64,000 nucleotides of DNA from Paenibacillus sp. OK003 (GTDB lineage: Bacteria; Bacillota; Bacilli; Paenibacillales; Paenibacillaceae): contig NZ_FOBD01000010.1 of assembly GCF_900109515.1 (NCBI RefSeq), positions 186,001 through 250,000 of the forward strand, in the 5' to 3' direction. Every line of letters begins with the position of its first letter. The first letter of the stretch is position 1. The translations under genes and the position numbers were made by a program. The notes below the pieces were generated by a model that did not search any database, was not told the DNA's origin, and was given only the letters and a program-made list of their open reading frames with translations. Shown one piece after another: positions 25,931 through 36,688 of the stretch.

Positions 25931-25976
25931 AGATATCGTCTATAGCTCCTGTGAAATATATTAATTACTTGTATGG

Positions 25977-25994
25977 CTATAAAACGTATTATAG
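25977..25994. promoter_or_regulatory. Imperfect palindrome in the LysR-zwf intergenic region
   Basis: CTATAAAACGTATTATAG is symmetrical over its outer six bases on each side. It lies 47 bp upstream of the LysR start and 48 bp upstream of zwf, a position typical for a LysR recognition site. The same AT-rich block could also hold the zwf -10 region. Confidence 0.45.
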
Positions 25995-26042
25995 TGTAAC
26001 TACAGCAAAGAAACCAGAGTTACTTGGAAGGAGAACAGTGAG

Positions 26043-27560
26043 ATGGAACCAACGAGCATTATTTTATTTGGTGCGACTGGCGACTTAGCCAAAAGAAAAA
26101 TATATCCAGCCTTATATAATTTATACATTGAGCAGAAACTTCCGGCATCCTTCTCGCTGATTGGCTTGGGACGCAGAGAATGGTCTGATGAATTTTTTCA
26201 GGCACAAGTGGAAAAATCATTAAATGAATTCTCCAGACGCCCTGCTGATCCTGAAGTTGTGAAATCATTTGTGCAGGCTTTCCGTTACAGTGTATTGAAT
26301 ATAAGCCATAAGGAAGATTATATAGAGCTGTTACATTTGGTTGAACAAAGAGAGGCTGAGCTTGGCATTCCGTCCAATCGTCTGTTTTACCTTTCGGTTG
26401 GTCCAGAATTCTTCGAACCCATTGCAGAGAACATCCAGGAAAGTGGACTTGGATCAACTGAGGGCTGGAAACGCCTTGTGATCGAGAAGCCATTTGGACA
26501 TGATCTGCAATCGGCTCGTGACCTCAATCTCAAATTAAGCGAAGCGTTCACAGAAGAAGAAATTTATCGAATTGACCACTATTTGGGCAAACCGATGGTA
26601 CAGCGTCTTGAAACCTTGCATCAAAGCAATCCGATCATGAAGGCGTTGTGGAACAACCGTTACATCTCCAATGTGCAGATCACCGCTAATGAGACTGTTG
26701 GCGTGGAAGAACGGGCATCCTATTATGATCATGTAGGCGCCGTGCGTGACATGTTCCAGAATCATATGCTGCAATTGCTTATGATGATGGCGATCCAGCT
26801 TCCATATAACAGCACCACGGAAAAAGTCGGTTTGAAGAAAAAACACATCATGGAATCGATCCAGCCACTGCAAAAGCAAAACGTGGGTGCAAGCGTCATT
26901 CGCGGACAGTATGCTGAAGGAAACATTCAAGGCAAATCCGTTAGCGGATATGCAGCTGAACCGGGTGTTGCCGTAAATACGATGAATGATACGTTTATTG
27001 CTGCGAAATTGCAGATTGATGACTTTTTCTGGCGCGGAGTACCTTTCTATATCCGTACTGGTAAACGAATGAAGGAGAAATCCACTCGTATTGTCATTGA
27101 ATTCAAGGAACCATCCGGTCAGTCTAACGTGGTTAACGGTTCCAAACCGAACCTGCTTGTAATTGAGATGAGTCCTGACCAGAGCATGACGCTGCAGCTG
27201 AATGCAAGTGACCCGCAAAACAAAGGGGAGTTCAAGCCGGTTCATATTGATCTGTCACCAGATCGTGAGGATCTGGCGGAGGCATATGAGAACTTGATTC
27301 ATGACGCATTGCATGGTGATCCAACGTTCTTTGCCCATTGGGATGAAGTAGAACTGTCTTGGGCTTGGGTACAACCTATTCTGGATGCATTCCAGGAGAA
27401 TTTGCTCCCACTTCATCTGTACCCGGCTGGAACTTATGGACCAGCAGAGTCGGATGCGATGCTCGCTGCAGAAGGGCACCACTGGTGGTTTGATCAACCT
27501 GCTGATCAGCAGGCTGAAGATGATATTGAAGTTCCTCTGGCTGTTAATGCAAATCTGTAA
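26043..27560 (+). CDS. zwf: Glucose-6-phosphate 1-dehydrogenase
   Basis: A 505-residue enzyme catalysing the first, NADP-dependent step of the oxidative pentose phosphate pathway. It has the N-terminal nucleotide-binding motif FGATGDLAKRKIYPAL and the active-site signature RIDHYLGKPMVQ, whose Asp-His pair and Lys bind glucose 6-phosphate. The C-terminal dimer domain contains FIRTGKR-type sequence (FYIRTGKRMKEKSTRI). Full length for the family. ATG after GGAAGGAGAACAGTGAG. First gene of zwf-tal-gnd; 40 bp separate it from tal. Confidence 0.97.
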   Translation: MEPTSIILFGATGDLAKRKIYPALYNLYIEQKLPASFSLIGLGRREWSDEFFQAQVEKSLNEFSRRPADPEVVKSFVQAFRYSVLNISHKEDYIELLHLVEQREAELGIPSNRLFYLSVGPEFFEPIAENIQESGLGSTEGWKRLVIEKPFGHDLQSARDLNLKLSEAFTEEEIYRIDHYLGKPMVQRLETLHQSNPIMKALWNNRYISNVQITANETVGVEERASYYDHVGAVRDMFQNHMLQLLMMMAIQLPYNSTTEKVGLKKKHIMESIQPLQKQNVGASVIRGQYAEGNIQGKSVSGYAAEPGVAVNTMNDTFIAAKLQIDDFFWRGVPFYIRTGKRMKEKSTRIVIEFKEPSGQSNVVNGSKPNLLVIEMSPDQSMTLQLNASDPQNKGEFKPVHIDLSPDREDLAEAYENLIHDALHGDPTFFAHWDEVELSWAWVQPILDAFQENLLPLHLYPAGTYGPAESDAMLAAEGHHWWFDQPADQQAEDDIEVPLAVNANL

Positions 27561-27600
27561 CATAAAAAAACAAAAACATATCCCTTGGAGGTAATTGAAC

Positions 27601-28266
27601 ATGAAATTTTTCATCGATACAGCAAACTTGGTAGACATCAAAAAAGCATATAAAATCGGCGTCCTGTCTGGTGTAACAACGAATCCTTCTCTGGTAGCCA
27701 AAGAAGGCGTGAAATTCGAAGATCGCATTGAAGAAATTTTGCGTGAGGTACCTGAAGTTGAATCTGTATCTGCGGAAGTAACACCAGATGCGATTACAGC
27801 TGAAGAGATGATTGCTCAAGCAGACGAACTGATCAAAATCAATAACAACGACAAAAACATCACAATCAAGCTGCCAATGACACTTGCAGGACTGGAAGCT
27901 TGCCGTTACCTGACCAAAAAAGGCGTGAAAACCAACGTAACGTTGATCTTCACCGTGAACCAGGCGCTGCTGGCTGCTCGTGCCGGTGCAACATATGTAT
28001 CCCCGTTCCTGGGACGTCTTGATGACATCTCCGAAGATGGTGTACAATTGGTTGCCAAAGTTGCTGAGCTGTTCCGTACACATAACCTGGATGCACAGAT
28101 TATTGCGGCTTCTGTAAGACATCCGGACCACGTTACACGTGTAGCAATGGCAGGAGCACATATCGCTACTGTTCCATTCTCCGTCATTGAACAAATCTCC
28201 AAACACCCGCTGACAGATCAAGGCATGGAGAAATTCGCAGCAGACTGGAAAAAAACAGTTCAGTAA
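27601..28266 (+). CDS. tal: Transaldolase (TalC/fructose-6-phosphate aldolase family)
   Basis: A 221-residue transaldolase of the short TalC/FSA subfamily. It begins [20 protein letters not shown] with GVTTNPSL, the Schiff-base lysine lies in ITIKLPMT near residue 84, and [17 protein letters not shown] follows. In Bacillus-type organisms this form acts as transaldolase rather than F6P aldolase. ATG at 27601 after TTGGAGGTAATTGAAC. Middle gene of the pentose-phosphate operon; codon usage is strongly biased, suggesting high expression. Confidence 0.93.
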   Translation: MKFFIDTANLVDIKKAYKIGVLSGVTTNPSLVAKEGVKFEDRIEEILREVPEVESVSAEVTPDAITAEEMIAQADELIKINNNDKNITIKLPMTLAGLEACRYLTKKGVKTNVTLIFTVNQALLAARAGATYVSPFLGRLDDISEDGVQLVAKVAELFRTHNLDAQIIAASVRHPDHVTRVAMAGAHIATVPFSVIEQISKHPLTDQGMEKFAADWKKTVQ

Positions 28267-28326
28267 TAATGGATTGTTGATCTTGAATTTTAACCTACTA
28301 TATATAAAGAGTATTGGGAGGACATA

Positions 28327-29745
28327 ATGAGTAAACAACAGATCGGTGTCATCGGACTTGCAGTAATGGGTAAAAACCTTGCCCTTAATATTGAAAGCAA
28401 AGGATTCTCGGTATCGGTATTTAACCGTTCCCCGGAGAAAACGAACGATCTTCTCAAAGAAGCCGAAGGTAAAAACCTGACAGGCGCATTTACGATTGAA
28501 GAGTTCGTAGCTTCCCTGGAATCTCCGCGCAAAATCCTGATCATGGTTCAAGCGGGTAAAGCAACGGACGCAACCATTGAACAACTGCTGCCATACTTGG
28601 ACGAAGGCGACATCATCATTGATGGAGGGAACGCATACTTCCCTGACACCCAACGCCGCAGCAAAGATCTGGAAGCCAAAGGTTTCCGCTTCATCGGTGC
28701 GGGTGTATCCGGTGGGGAAGAAGGCGCGTTGAAAGGCCCGGCAATCATGCCAGGCGGACAAGAAAGTGCTTATCAGTTGGTAGAACCGATCCTTACAGCG
28801 ATCTCCGCTAAAGTTGGCGATGACGCCTGCAGCACATATATCGGACCAGATGGTGCCGGACACTATGTGAAAATGGTGCATAACGGTATCGAGTACGGAG
28901 ATATGCAGTTGATCGGAGAAGCGTATCATTTGCTTAAATCCGTGCTGAATGTGTCCGTTGAAGAATTGCATGCAATCTTTTCCGAATGGAATCAAGGCGA
29001 GCTGGATAGTTACCTGATTGAAATCACGGCAGACATCTTCTCCAAATACGATCCGGAAACCGGCAAACCCATGGTTGATGTCATTCTGGATGCAGCTGGA
29101 CAAAAAGGAACAGGCAAATGGACAAGCCAAAGCGCGCTGGATCTCGGCGTACCATTGTCCATGATTACGGAATCTGTATTCTCCCGTTTCCTGTCTGCAA
29201 TGAAAGACGAACGCGTGGCAGCGAGCAAAATCCTGAATGGACCTGCGGTTGAGGCATTCTCCGGTGACAAAAAAGCGTTCATCGAGAATGTACGCAAAGC
29301 CCTGTTTGCAAGTAAAATCGTATCCTACGCACAAGGTTTTGCCCAAATGCGTGCAGCTTCCGACGAGTACGGTTGGGATCTGAAATACGGCAACATCGCC
29401 ATGATCTTCCGTGGTGGCTGCATCATCCGTTCGCAATTCCTGCAAAACATCAAAGAAGCATATGACAAGGATGCAGCATTGAAAAATCTGCTTCTGGACC
29501 CATACTTCCAAAACATTGTTGAATCCTACCAAGGTGCATGGCGTGAAGTCGTTGCAGCTGCGGTAACTCAAGGGATTCCGGTTCCTGGATTCTCCAGCGC
29601 GTTGTCTTATTATGACAGCTACCGCACTGAGCGTTTGCCTGCGAACCTGTTGCAAGCACAACGTGACTACTTTGGCGCTCACACATTCAAACGTGTGGAC
29701 AAAGAAGGTTCATTCCACTTCCAATGGATGGACACTAACGAGTAA
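28327..29745 (+). CDS. gnd: 6-phosphogluconate dehydrogenase (decarboxylating)
   Basis: A 472-residue enzyme converting 6-phosphogluconate to ribulose 5-phosphate. The Rossmann start is [13 protein letters not shown] with the cofactor specificity region NRSPEK. The 6PGDH signature is [15 protein letters not shown], the catalytic stretch GVSGGEEGA and the substrate-binding [16 protein letters not shown]. The C-terminus [20 protein letters not shown] is typical, and the length is canonical. RBS TATTGGGAGGACATA. Last gene of zwf-tal-gnd; a terminator follows. Confidence 0.97.
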   Translation: MSKQQIGVIGLAVMGKNLALNIESKGFSVSVFNRSPEKTNDLLKEAEGKNLTGAFTIEEFVASLESPRKILIMVQAGKATDATIEQLLPYLDEGDIIIDGGNAYFPDTQRRSKDLEAKGFRFIGAGVSGGEEGALKGPAIMPGGQESAYQLVEPILTAISAKVGDDACSTYIGPDGAGHYVKMVHNGIEYGDMQLIGEAYHLLKSVLNVSVEELHAIFSEWNQGELDSYLIEITADIFSKYDPETGKPMVDVILDAAGQKGTGKWTSQSALDLGVPLSMITESVFSRFLSAMKDERVAASKILNGPAVEAFSGDKKAFIENVRKALFASKIVSYAQGFAQMRAASDEYGWDLKYGNIAMIFRGGCIIRSQFLQNIKEAYDKDAALKNLLLDPYFQNIVESYQGAWREVVAAAVTQGIPVPGFSSALSYYDSYRTERLPANLLQAQRDYFGAHTFKRVDKEGSFHFQWMDTNE

Positions 29746-29766
29746 TATATAATCGAGATCATTCAG

Positions 29767-29826
29767 CATTCCTGTGCTAGTTCATGATGTTATTCAGTCA
29801 TGAGCGGACACAGGAATGTTTTTTTA
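29767..29826 (+). terminator. Terminator of zwf-tal-gnd
   Basis: CATTCCTGTG pairs with CACAGGAATG, with an inner CATGA/TCATG stem, followed by TTTTTTT. Confidence 0.9.
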
Positions 29827-30033
29827 TTCATATGACAGACTAAGGGTTGACGTATCGGCTGATATATAATGATTGGAATTCAAGTATCCCAAATTGTAAT
29901 AAAATGTACGCATCTGCGGAATGGAAACAGATGTCCTGTCCCCTTTAACTGCGTTATACTTGTTCAGATGGACTGGAATTCGATTAAGAGAAAATTCAGC
30001 AATCAACTTATTGACGTGGAGGTTAACGGAAGC

Positions 30034-31137
30034 ATGTTCGTACTTGCAGGCATCTTGTTTTTGATTGTGTACGGTTTATTAGTGTTTTACATAGGATGGA
30101 GCGGGTGGAGCTGGATGAAGCCAGTTGTATCTCCGAGATTTCGTTGGGTCTACATCGTTGGGCTCGTATTCCTTTCAATTTCATTTATACTGGCACGGTT
30201 GTTTGGAAGTATTTCCTTCCTGAGTGTAATCGGTTCGTACTGGCTTGCGATTTTTTCTCTGCTGGTATTAATTCTGCCAGTGGTTCATCTAACGCTATGG
30301 TTACTTAGACTAACGCGTATTCCAAGACATTACGCTCATAAATGGGCAGGTGTGGCCACCCTTGTACTTTTGCTGTCTACGCTGGGTTACGGTATCTATA
30401 ACGCTTATAGCCCAGTCGTAAGGCAATACAGCATTCAGATGGATAAAAAAGTGGAAGGTGTCGATAGCCTCAACATTGTTATGGCTGCGGATATGCACTT
30501 TGGTCTGTTGTCCGGCCCTGCTCACGCTACACGTATGGTGGAAGAAATTAACGCACTGAAGCCGGATCTGGTGCTCTATCCTGGTGATATTATCGATGAC
30601 AACCTGGATATGTACCTCAAGAGTGGGATTGCGGATATTATCAGTAGCATTCAGGCCCCTTACGGAGTGTACGCTTCACTGGGCAATCACGACAAGTATA
30701 ATGGTCCGATCGAGGATCTGATTGCTGCTCTGGAGAAGAGTAATATGCAAGTTCTGTATGATGATAAAATTACATTGGACGACAAGATTACGCTGATTGG
30801 ACGGAAAGACCGGACAGAGAAGGATCGTGCAGAAGTAGCGACGTTGATGCAGGATACCGACTTGAGCAAGCCTGTACTCATGATGGATCACCAGCCGTAT
30901 GATCTGGATATAGCGGAACAGAACAAGATAGATCTGGTCGTGTCTGGTCACACCCATCGTGGTCAGATCGCACCCGCTCAGTTCATCACACAGGCTATTT
31001 ATGAGAATGATTGGGGTTATCTGCAAAAGGGCTCCATGCACTCCATCGTCACCTCTGGATTTGGCTTCTGGGGACCTCCCATCCGCACAAGCAGCCGATC
31101 CGAGATTGTACAGATTCATGTGACGTTCCAGCAATGA
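30034..31137 (+). CDS. Membrane-anchored metallophosphoesterase
   Basis: A 367-residue protein. Four to five N-terminal membrane segments span about residues 2-130, followed by a calcineurin-like phosphoesterase domain at about 150-365. Metal-ligand motifs appear in order: AADMHFG (D-x-H), YPGDIIDD (GD), LGNHDKY (GNHD), MDHQP and VSGHTHRGQ (GHTH). This domain order matches the YkuE/YpbG-like group. Start ATG 30034 after GTGGAGGTTAACGGAAGC; longer in-frame starts lack an RBS. Substrate unknown; some relatives act on lipid pyrophosphates. Confidence 0.88.
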   Translation: MFVLAGILFLIVYGLLVFYIGWSGWSWMKPVVSPRFRWVYIVGLVFLSISFILARLFGSISFLSVIGSYWLAIFSLLVLILPVVHLTLWLLRLTRIPRHYAHKWAGVATLVLLLSTLGYGIYNAYSPVVRQYSIQMDKKVEGVDSLNIVMAADMHFGLLSGPAHATRMVEEINALKPDLVLYPGDIIDDNLDMYLKSGIADIISSIQAPYGVYASLGNHDKYNGPIEDLIAALEKSNMQVLYDDKITLDDKITLIGRKDRTEKDRAEVATLMQDTDLSKPVLMMDHQPYDLDIAEQNKIDLVVSGHTHRGQIAPAQFITQAIYENDWGYLQKGSMHSIVTSGFGFWGPPIRTSSRSEIVQIHVTFQQ

Positions 31138-31156
31138 TTAGATATTTAGTAAGCGT

Positions 31157-31183
31157 GAGTCCTTCGAAAGAAGGGCTCTTATT
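31157..31183 (+). terminator. Short terminator-like hairpin
   Basis: GAGTCCTTC/GAAGGGCTC, with one G-U pair and a 4-nt loop, followed by TTATTTGTGTT, 20 bp after the phosphoesterase stop codon. Confidence 0.55.
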
Positions 31184-31367
31184 TGTGTTCAAGGCAGGGA
31201 ATTTCCTGTGATGAAAAGAATACATTTTCATTTTTGTTAGAATAATTACCCGGTTTTTTTCTGCATCAACATGTAAATATTAAGAGGGCATACCCTCCAG
31301 TGTGGAACTGTAGGGGAATCTTTCTTGGAAGCAAGACGAAGTAAAATAGCAGTGGTAGCATTTTGGG

Positions 31368-31481
31368 TTGACACCGTTTTCAGGTTATGATAAATTAGAT
31401 CCGAGGCTTGTTACCGGTAATGCGGGCAAAACCACTATGGAAATGATTTTATTATTTCTATTTTGGTTTTGCCCTTTTTTA
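31368..31481 (+). promoter_or_regulatory. Promoter, RAT antiterminator and terminator leader of the first licT gene
   Basis: TTGACA (31368-31373), 17 bp, TAAATT (31391-31396) is a sigma-A promoter. A ribonucleic antiterminator follows at 31405-31433 (GGCTTGTTAC ... GGGCAAAACC). It overlaps the left arm of a terminator whose stem is GGGCAAAACC (31424-31433) with GGTTTTGCCC (31465-31474) and a T-run to 31481. This mutually exclusive structure is the classic LicT/BglG control site, so the antiterminator gene directly downstream is autoregulated. Confidence 0.85.
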
Positions 31482-31509
31482 ATCCTCAAAAAAAACAGGT
31501 GGGTCCAAC

Positions 31510-32352
31510 ATGATTATTAAACAGATATTTAATAACAATATTGTCAGTACCGTGGATGACAAAAATCAGGAACTGCTGATCCTCGGCCGGGGTATCGGGT
31601 TTAAGTTCAAGGCAGGCGATGAGATTGATGAAGAGCGGATTGAGAAAGTATTCCGGCTTCAGGATGCATCGATCTATGAGAAGTTCAAGTCCATCGTCAC
31701 GGAAGTGCCGATCGAAATCCTGCAGGCGACAGATGATATTGTGACACTGGCACGTACGCAATTGAACAAAACCATCAGTGACGGGATTTATGTTTCACTG
31801 TCGGATCACATTCATTTTGCTGTCCAGCGTCTGGAAAAGGGAATGATTACACGCAATCCGCTCTCCTGGGAAGTGCAGCATTTCTACAAGGCCGAGTTTG
31901 ACGTAGCCCGGGAAGCGCTCACCTTGCTGAAGGAAAGACTGGATGTGGAGTTTCCGAAGGATGAAATATGCAACATAGCGCTGCATTTCATCAATGCGGA
32001 AGTCAATGATTCCATGAACGATGTCACTCATTTGATGCAGCTGCTTCAAGAGATCATGAACATTATCAAATATCACTTCAATGTCGAATTGGATGAAGAT
32101 AGCGTCAACTATTTCCGTTTCATTACTCATTTGAAGTATTTCTGCCAACGGGTCATTACTCACTCATCACATGACGATGCGGAGGAGTATTTATACGAGG
32201 TTGTACGGAAAAACTATCCCGAAACCTTCAAATGTATCGGCAAGATTGAGACTTTTATCCATAAGAACTATCAGTATGATATGACGCATTCGGAACAGTT
32301 GTATCTGACCCTTCATCTGGAGCGGTTAATGAGACCGAAGCGTGACCAATGA
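31510..32352 (+). CDS. licT: LicT/BglG-type transcription antiterminator (module 1)
   Basis: A 280-residue RNA-binding antiterminator. The N-terminal CAT domain is at about 1-55 (IIKQIFNNNIVSTVDDKNQE, LILGRGIGFK), PRD1 at about 65-170 with the phosphorylatable His in SDHIHFAVQRLE and ALHFINAE, and PRD2 at about 172-280 with ITHLKYFCQRV and TLHLERLM. It binds RAT RNA and blocks terminator formation when beta-glucosides are present, with phosphorylation by the PTS setting its state. ATG after GGTGGGTCCAAC. Followed by the PTS permease and GH1 gene it should control. A paralogue lies at 44808. Confidence 0.93.
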   Translation: MIIKQIFNNNIVSTVDDKNQELLILGRGIGFKFKAGDEIDEERIEKVFRLQDASIYEKFKSIVTEVPIEILQATDDIVTLARTQLNKTISDGIYVSLSDHIHFAVQRLEKGMITRNPLSWEVQHFYKAEFDVAREALTLLKERLDVEFPKDEICNIALHFINAEVNDSMNDVTHLMQLLQEIMNIIKYHFNVELDEDSVNYFRFITHLKYFCQRVITHSSHDDAEEYLYEVVRKNYPETFKCIGKIETFIHKNYQYDMTHSEQLYLTLHLERLMRPKRDQ

Positions 32353-32392
32353 AATATCAGCACATGACCAGAACTCAACTAAATATCAAATG

Positions 32393-32470
32393 GGCTTGTT
32401 ACTGTTCAATCAGGCAAAACCCGAATGAATGACACGTAGAAGACGTGGCTATTTGTTCGGGTATTTTTTA
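32393..32470 (+). promoter_or_regulatory. RAT antiterminator and terminator before PTS module 1
   Basis: RAT at 32393-32421 with core ACTGTTCAATCAGGCAAAAC. Its 3' end overlaps the terminator arm ACCCGAA (32419-32425), which pairs with TTCGGGT (32456-32462) around an inner CACGT/ACGTG hairpin, with a T-run to 32470. Second LicT-controlled switch of this module. Confidence 0.85.
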
Positions 32471-32495
32471 TTGGAAAAATGAGGAGGAAACGATC

Positions 32496-34415
32496 ATGAA
32501 ACATCAGGAAACGGCACAAGAAATCATCAAAGCCGTTGGGGGAACTAACAATATCAACTCGGTGTATCATTGCGTCACAAGGCTGAGATTTGATCTGAAA
32601 AATAATGATAAAGTGGATAATAACTCACTCAAAAAGCTGGATAAAGTCATGGGAACAAATATCTCAGGGGATCAATTCCAGGTGATTATCGGGAATGACG
32701 TGTCCAAAGTATTCGATGCTATGGTGAAGGAACACCCGGCAATACAGCAAAGTTCAGAAAATAAACAGGCTAAACCTGAAAAAAGTAAAAATGTAATTCT
32801 CAATATTTTTGAGACAATTGCGGGTGTCTTTGCACCAATGCTTCCAGCGATTACAGCTGCGGGTATGCTCAAGGGATTGCTTGCATTATTCGTATCCCTG
32901 GAGTGGATGTCAGCAGGCACTGACACGTACCGTATCCTTTCCGCCATTGGGGATGGCGTATTCTACTTCCTTCCGCTGCTAATCGCAGTTAGTGCCGCTC
33001 GTAAATTCGGCAGTAATCCGTTTGTAGCCATTGCGCTAAGTACTGCGCTGATGTATCCCGATATGGGCGCATTGCTATCCAGCGGTGAATCGGTTGCGTT
33101 TATTGGCATTCCGGTAACGGCTGTCAGCTATGCCTCATCGGTTATTCCAATTTTGCTTGCTGTATGGCTGATGTCTTATGTTGAGAAATGGGTTGACCGC
33201 GTTATTCCAGCAGCATTGAAGTTGCTGCTTGTGCCACTGATTACCTTGCTTGTTATGGTACCGGTAACACTGATTGCGATTGGTCCACTGGGAACATTTG
33301 TAGGTAGCGGCTTGTCCGGTGGTATTAACTGGCTGCTGAACGAAGGCGGATTAATTGCAGGGATTATTCTGGGCGGCGCGATGGCGCTCATTATTATGAC
33401 AGGTATGCACTATGCGCTCGTACCGATCATCCTGAGCAATATTGCTACATTAGGCTTCGATAAATTCTTGCCACTGACGTTCATCTCCAATATGGGACAG
33501 GCCGGAGCGACGTTAGGCGTATTCTTCCGTGCAAAAGACAAAAAGCTTAAAACCGTTGCATTGTCCACCAGCTTCACAGCTCTGATGGGTGTAACCGAGC
33601 CAGCCATGTACGGCGTAAACATGAAATATAAAAAACCGTTTGCCGCTGCGATGATTGGTAGTGCAGTGGGTGGCGGATTCGCGCTTGCTTTTGGAGCCAA
33701 AGCTTATGTGCTTGCAGGTAACGGTGGTCTCCCGGGTCTGCCATCCCTGATCGGACAAACCTTCTGGTACTCCTTTGGCGGTATGATTCTTGCCTTTGTC
33801 GTGGGTGCAATTATGTCAACTGTGTTCGGGATCAAGGAAGAAGAGGGCGATGCCGAGGCATTGGCTCAATTCTCACCAGGCGCTTCTACGGCACCAGCGG
33901 CGGCACCTTCCAGCAATGCTGCAACCGTGAACGTGGACGATATGGGGGCTCCGACACCAACAAGTGATGCGGTAGCCATCGCACCGATGACGGGTAAATC
34001 GATCGCACTCAAAGAAGTTAATGATCCAACGTTTGGCGATGAATTGATGGGTAAAGGTGTGGCATTTGTTCCAACGGTGGGCGAACTGGTGTCACCAGTT
34101 ACAGGTACCATCATGAATGTGTTCAAAACGAAACATGCGATCGTCGTCCGCAGTGATAACGGAATGGAGCTTCTGATCCATGTGGGAATCAACACGGTGA
34201 AACTGCGCGGACAGTATTTTGAAGCCCATGTCGCTACGGGAGCACGTGTACAGGCAGGAGACAAGTTACTCACGTTTGAACTTGATCAAATTGCCAAGGA
34301 ATATGACATTACAACGGCGATGGTCGTTACGAATACAGCAGATTACAAGCAGGTTCTGCCTGTGAAATTGGGTGCAATTACAATCGGTGAAGAAGTATTG
34401 AGAGCTGAAATTTAA
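32496..34415 (+). CDS. bglP: Beta-glucoside PTS permease EIIBCA (module 1)
   Basis: A 639-residue fused PTS transporter, order IIB-IIC-IIA. IIB has the phosphorylated Cys26 in [12 protein letters not shown] covers about 105-450 with roughly ten membrane segments and GVTEPAMYGVNMKYKKPF. A linker rich in Ala/Pro/Thr precedes IIA (about 500-639) with the active His562 in LLIHVGINTVKL. It imports and phosphorylates aryl-beta-glucosides such as salicin or arbutin. ATG 32496 follows TGAGGAGGAAACGATC; an in-frame upstream start falls inside the terminator leader. Next gene is a GH1 6-phospho-beta-glucosidase 59 bp downstream. Confidence 0.95.
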   Translation: MKHQETAQEIIKAVGGTNNINSVYHCVTRLRFDLKNNDKVDNNSLKKLDKVMGTNISGDQFQVIIGNDVSKVFDAMVKEHPAIQQSSENKQAKPEKSKNVILNIFETIAGVFAPMLPAITAAGMLKGLLALFVSLEWMSAGTDTYRILSAIGDGVFYFLPLLIAVSAARKFGSNPFVAIALSTALMYPDMGALLSSGESVAFIGIPVTAVSYASSVIPILLAVWLMSYVEKWVDRVIPAALKLLLVPLITLLVMVPVTLIAIGPLGTFVGSGLSGGINWLLNEGGLIAGIILGGAMALIIMTGMHYALVPIILSNIATLGFDKFLPLTFISNMGQAGATLGVFFRAKDKKLKTVALSTSFTALMGVTEPAMYGVNMKYKKPFAAAMIGSAVGGGFALAFGAKAYVLAGNGGLPGLPSLIGQTFWYSFGGMILAFVVGAIMSTVFGIKEEEGDAEALAQFSPGASTAPAAAPSSNAATVNVDDMGAPTPTSDAVAIAPMTGKSIALKEVNDPTFGDELMGKGVAFVPTVGELVSPVTGTIMNVFKTKHAIVVRSDNGMELLIHVGINTVKLRGQYFEAHVATGARVQAGDKLLTFELDQIAKEYDITTAMVVTNTADYKQVLPVKLGAITIGEEVLRAEI

Positions 34416-34444
34416 AGCCGAAAGACGAACTTAAGAAGAAATAG

Positions 34445-35938
<1,494 letters not shown>

Positions 35939-35945
35939 TTTCGGG

Positions 35946-35992
35946 GGCAGTCCTTGCGCAGCAGTTATTGCGGCGCAGGGGCCGCTTTTTAT
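35946..35992 (+). terminator. Terminator of beta-glucoside module 1
   Basis: GC-rich imperfect stem GGCAGTCCTTGCGC with GCGCAGGGGCCGC, followed by TTTTTATTTT. Confidence 0.8.
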
Positions 35993-36062
35993 TTTGAACT
36001 GAAAAAGGATAGCGCTGTTACATTGATGATGATATACTGTGATCCTATTGGAGGGGATAAAG

Positions 36063-36656
36063 ATGAAGAAACCTATTATTGCTGTAGATATGGATGACAC
36101 CATATGTCATCTGGTCAAGCGAGCCATCTATCATAACAATATCCATTTCCCAACCCATCCGCTGCGATATGAGGATATGAAACATTGGGATACATCCCAT
36201 TTGCGCCATCCGGATTGTACACATGATGTATTTTACGGTCGACCAGGGCTGTTTGAGGAACTGGAGATTTACGATGAATATGTGGTAGAAGAGGTGGAAA
36301 AGCTCCATCAAGCCTATGATCTGCTGATCCTAACCGCGGCTGAGCCCAAAACGGTTGTAGAGAAGTGGAATTGGCTTCAGAAGCACATGCCATACATATC
36401 TCCAGAACAGTTTATAACCTGTAAACGGAAAAACTTGATTAACTTCGATCTATTAATTGATGATGGAGCACATAACCTGATACCCGCGCTGAATGACGGA
36501 AAAAAAGTCATCTGTATCCCTCATCCATGGAATATAAACGAACGGGAGCAGCATCAGTTTCCGTTGATGACCTCTTGGAAAGGTGCAAAGGCTTATGTAG
36601 ATCGTCTGCTTGAAAGAGAACATGAAGAGATTAAGTTTGATCCTGTAAAGAAATGA
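36063..36656 (+). CDS. 5'(3')-deoxyribonucleotidase-like HAD protein (NT5C family)
   Basis: A 197-residue HAD-superfamily phosphatase of the NT5C/YorS group. Motif I is AVDMDDTICHLV (nucleophile and acid/base Asp), motif II ILTAAEP and motif III/IV FDLLIDDGAHNL. Such enzymes dephosphorylate (deoxy)nucleoside monophosphates; substrate not proven here. ATG 36063 after TTGGAGGGGATAAAG, preferred over an upstream in-frame start without an RBS. Monocistronic and convergent with the AraC gene that follows. Confidence 0.85.
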   Translation: MKKPIIAVDMDDTICHLVKRAIYHNNIHFPTHPLRYEDMKHWDTSHLRHPDCTHDVFYGRPGLFEELEIYDEYVVEEVEKLHQAYDLLILTAAEPKTVVEKWNWLQKHMPYISPEQFITCKRKNLINFDLLIDDGAHNLIPALNDGKKVICIPHPWNINEREQHQFPLMTSWKGAKAYVDRLLEREHEEIKFDPVKK

Positions 36657-36688
36657 ACCCTGAGAAAGAACGGAAGGCAGGAATACAC

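Noticed and set aside
27544..29682. A 712-codon open frame on the minus strand opposite tal-gnd
   Set aside because: It is fully antisense to two highly conserved, codon-biased genes; the translation is Cys/Phe-rich without domains and lacks an RBS. It is a mirror of biased codon use.
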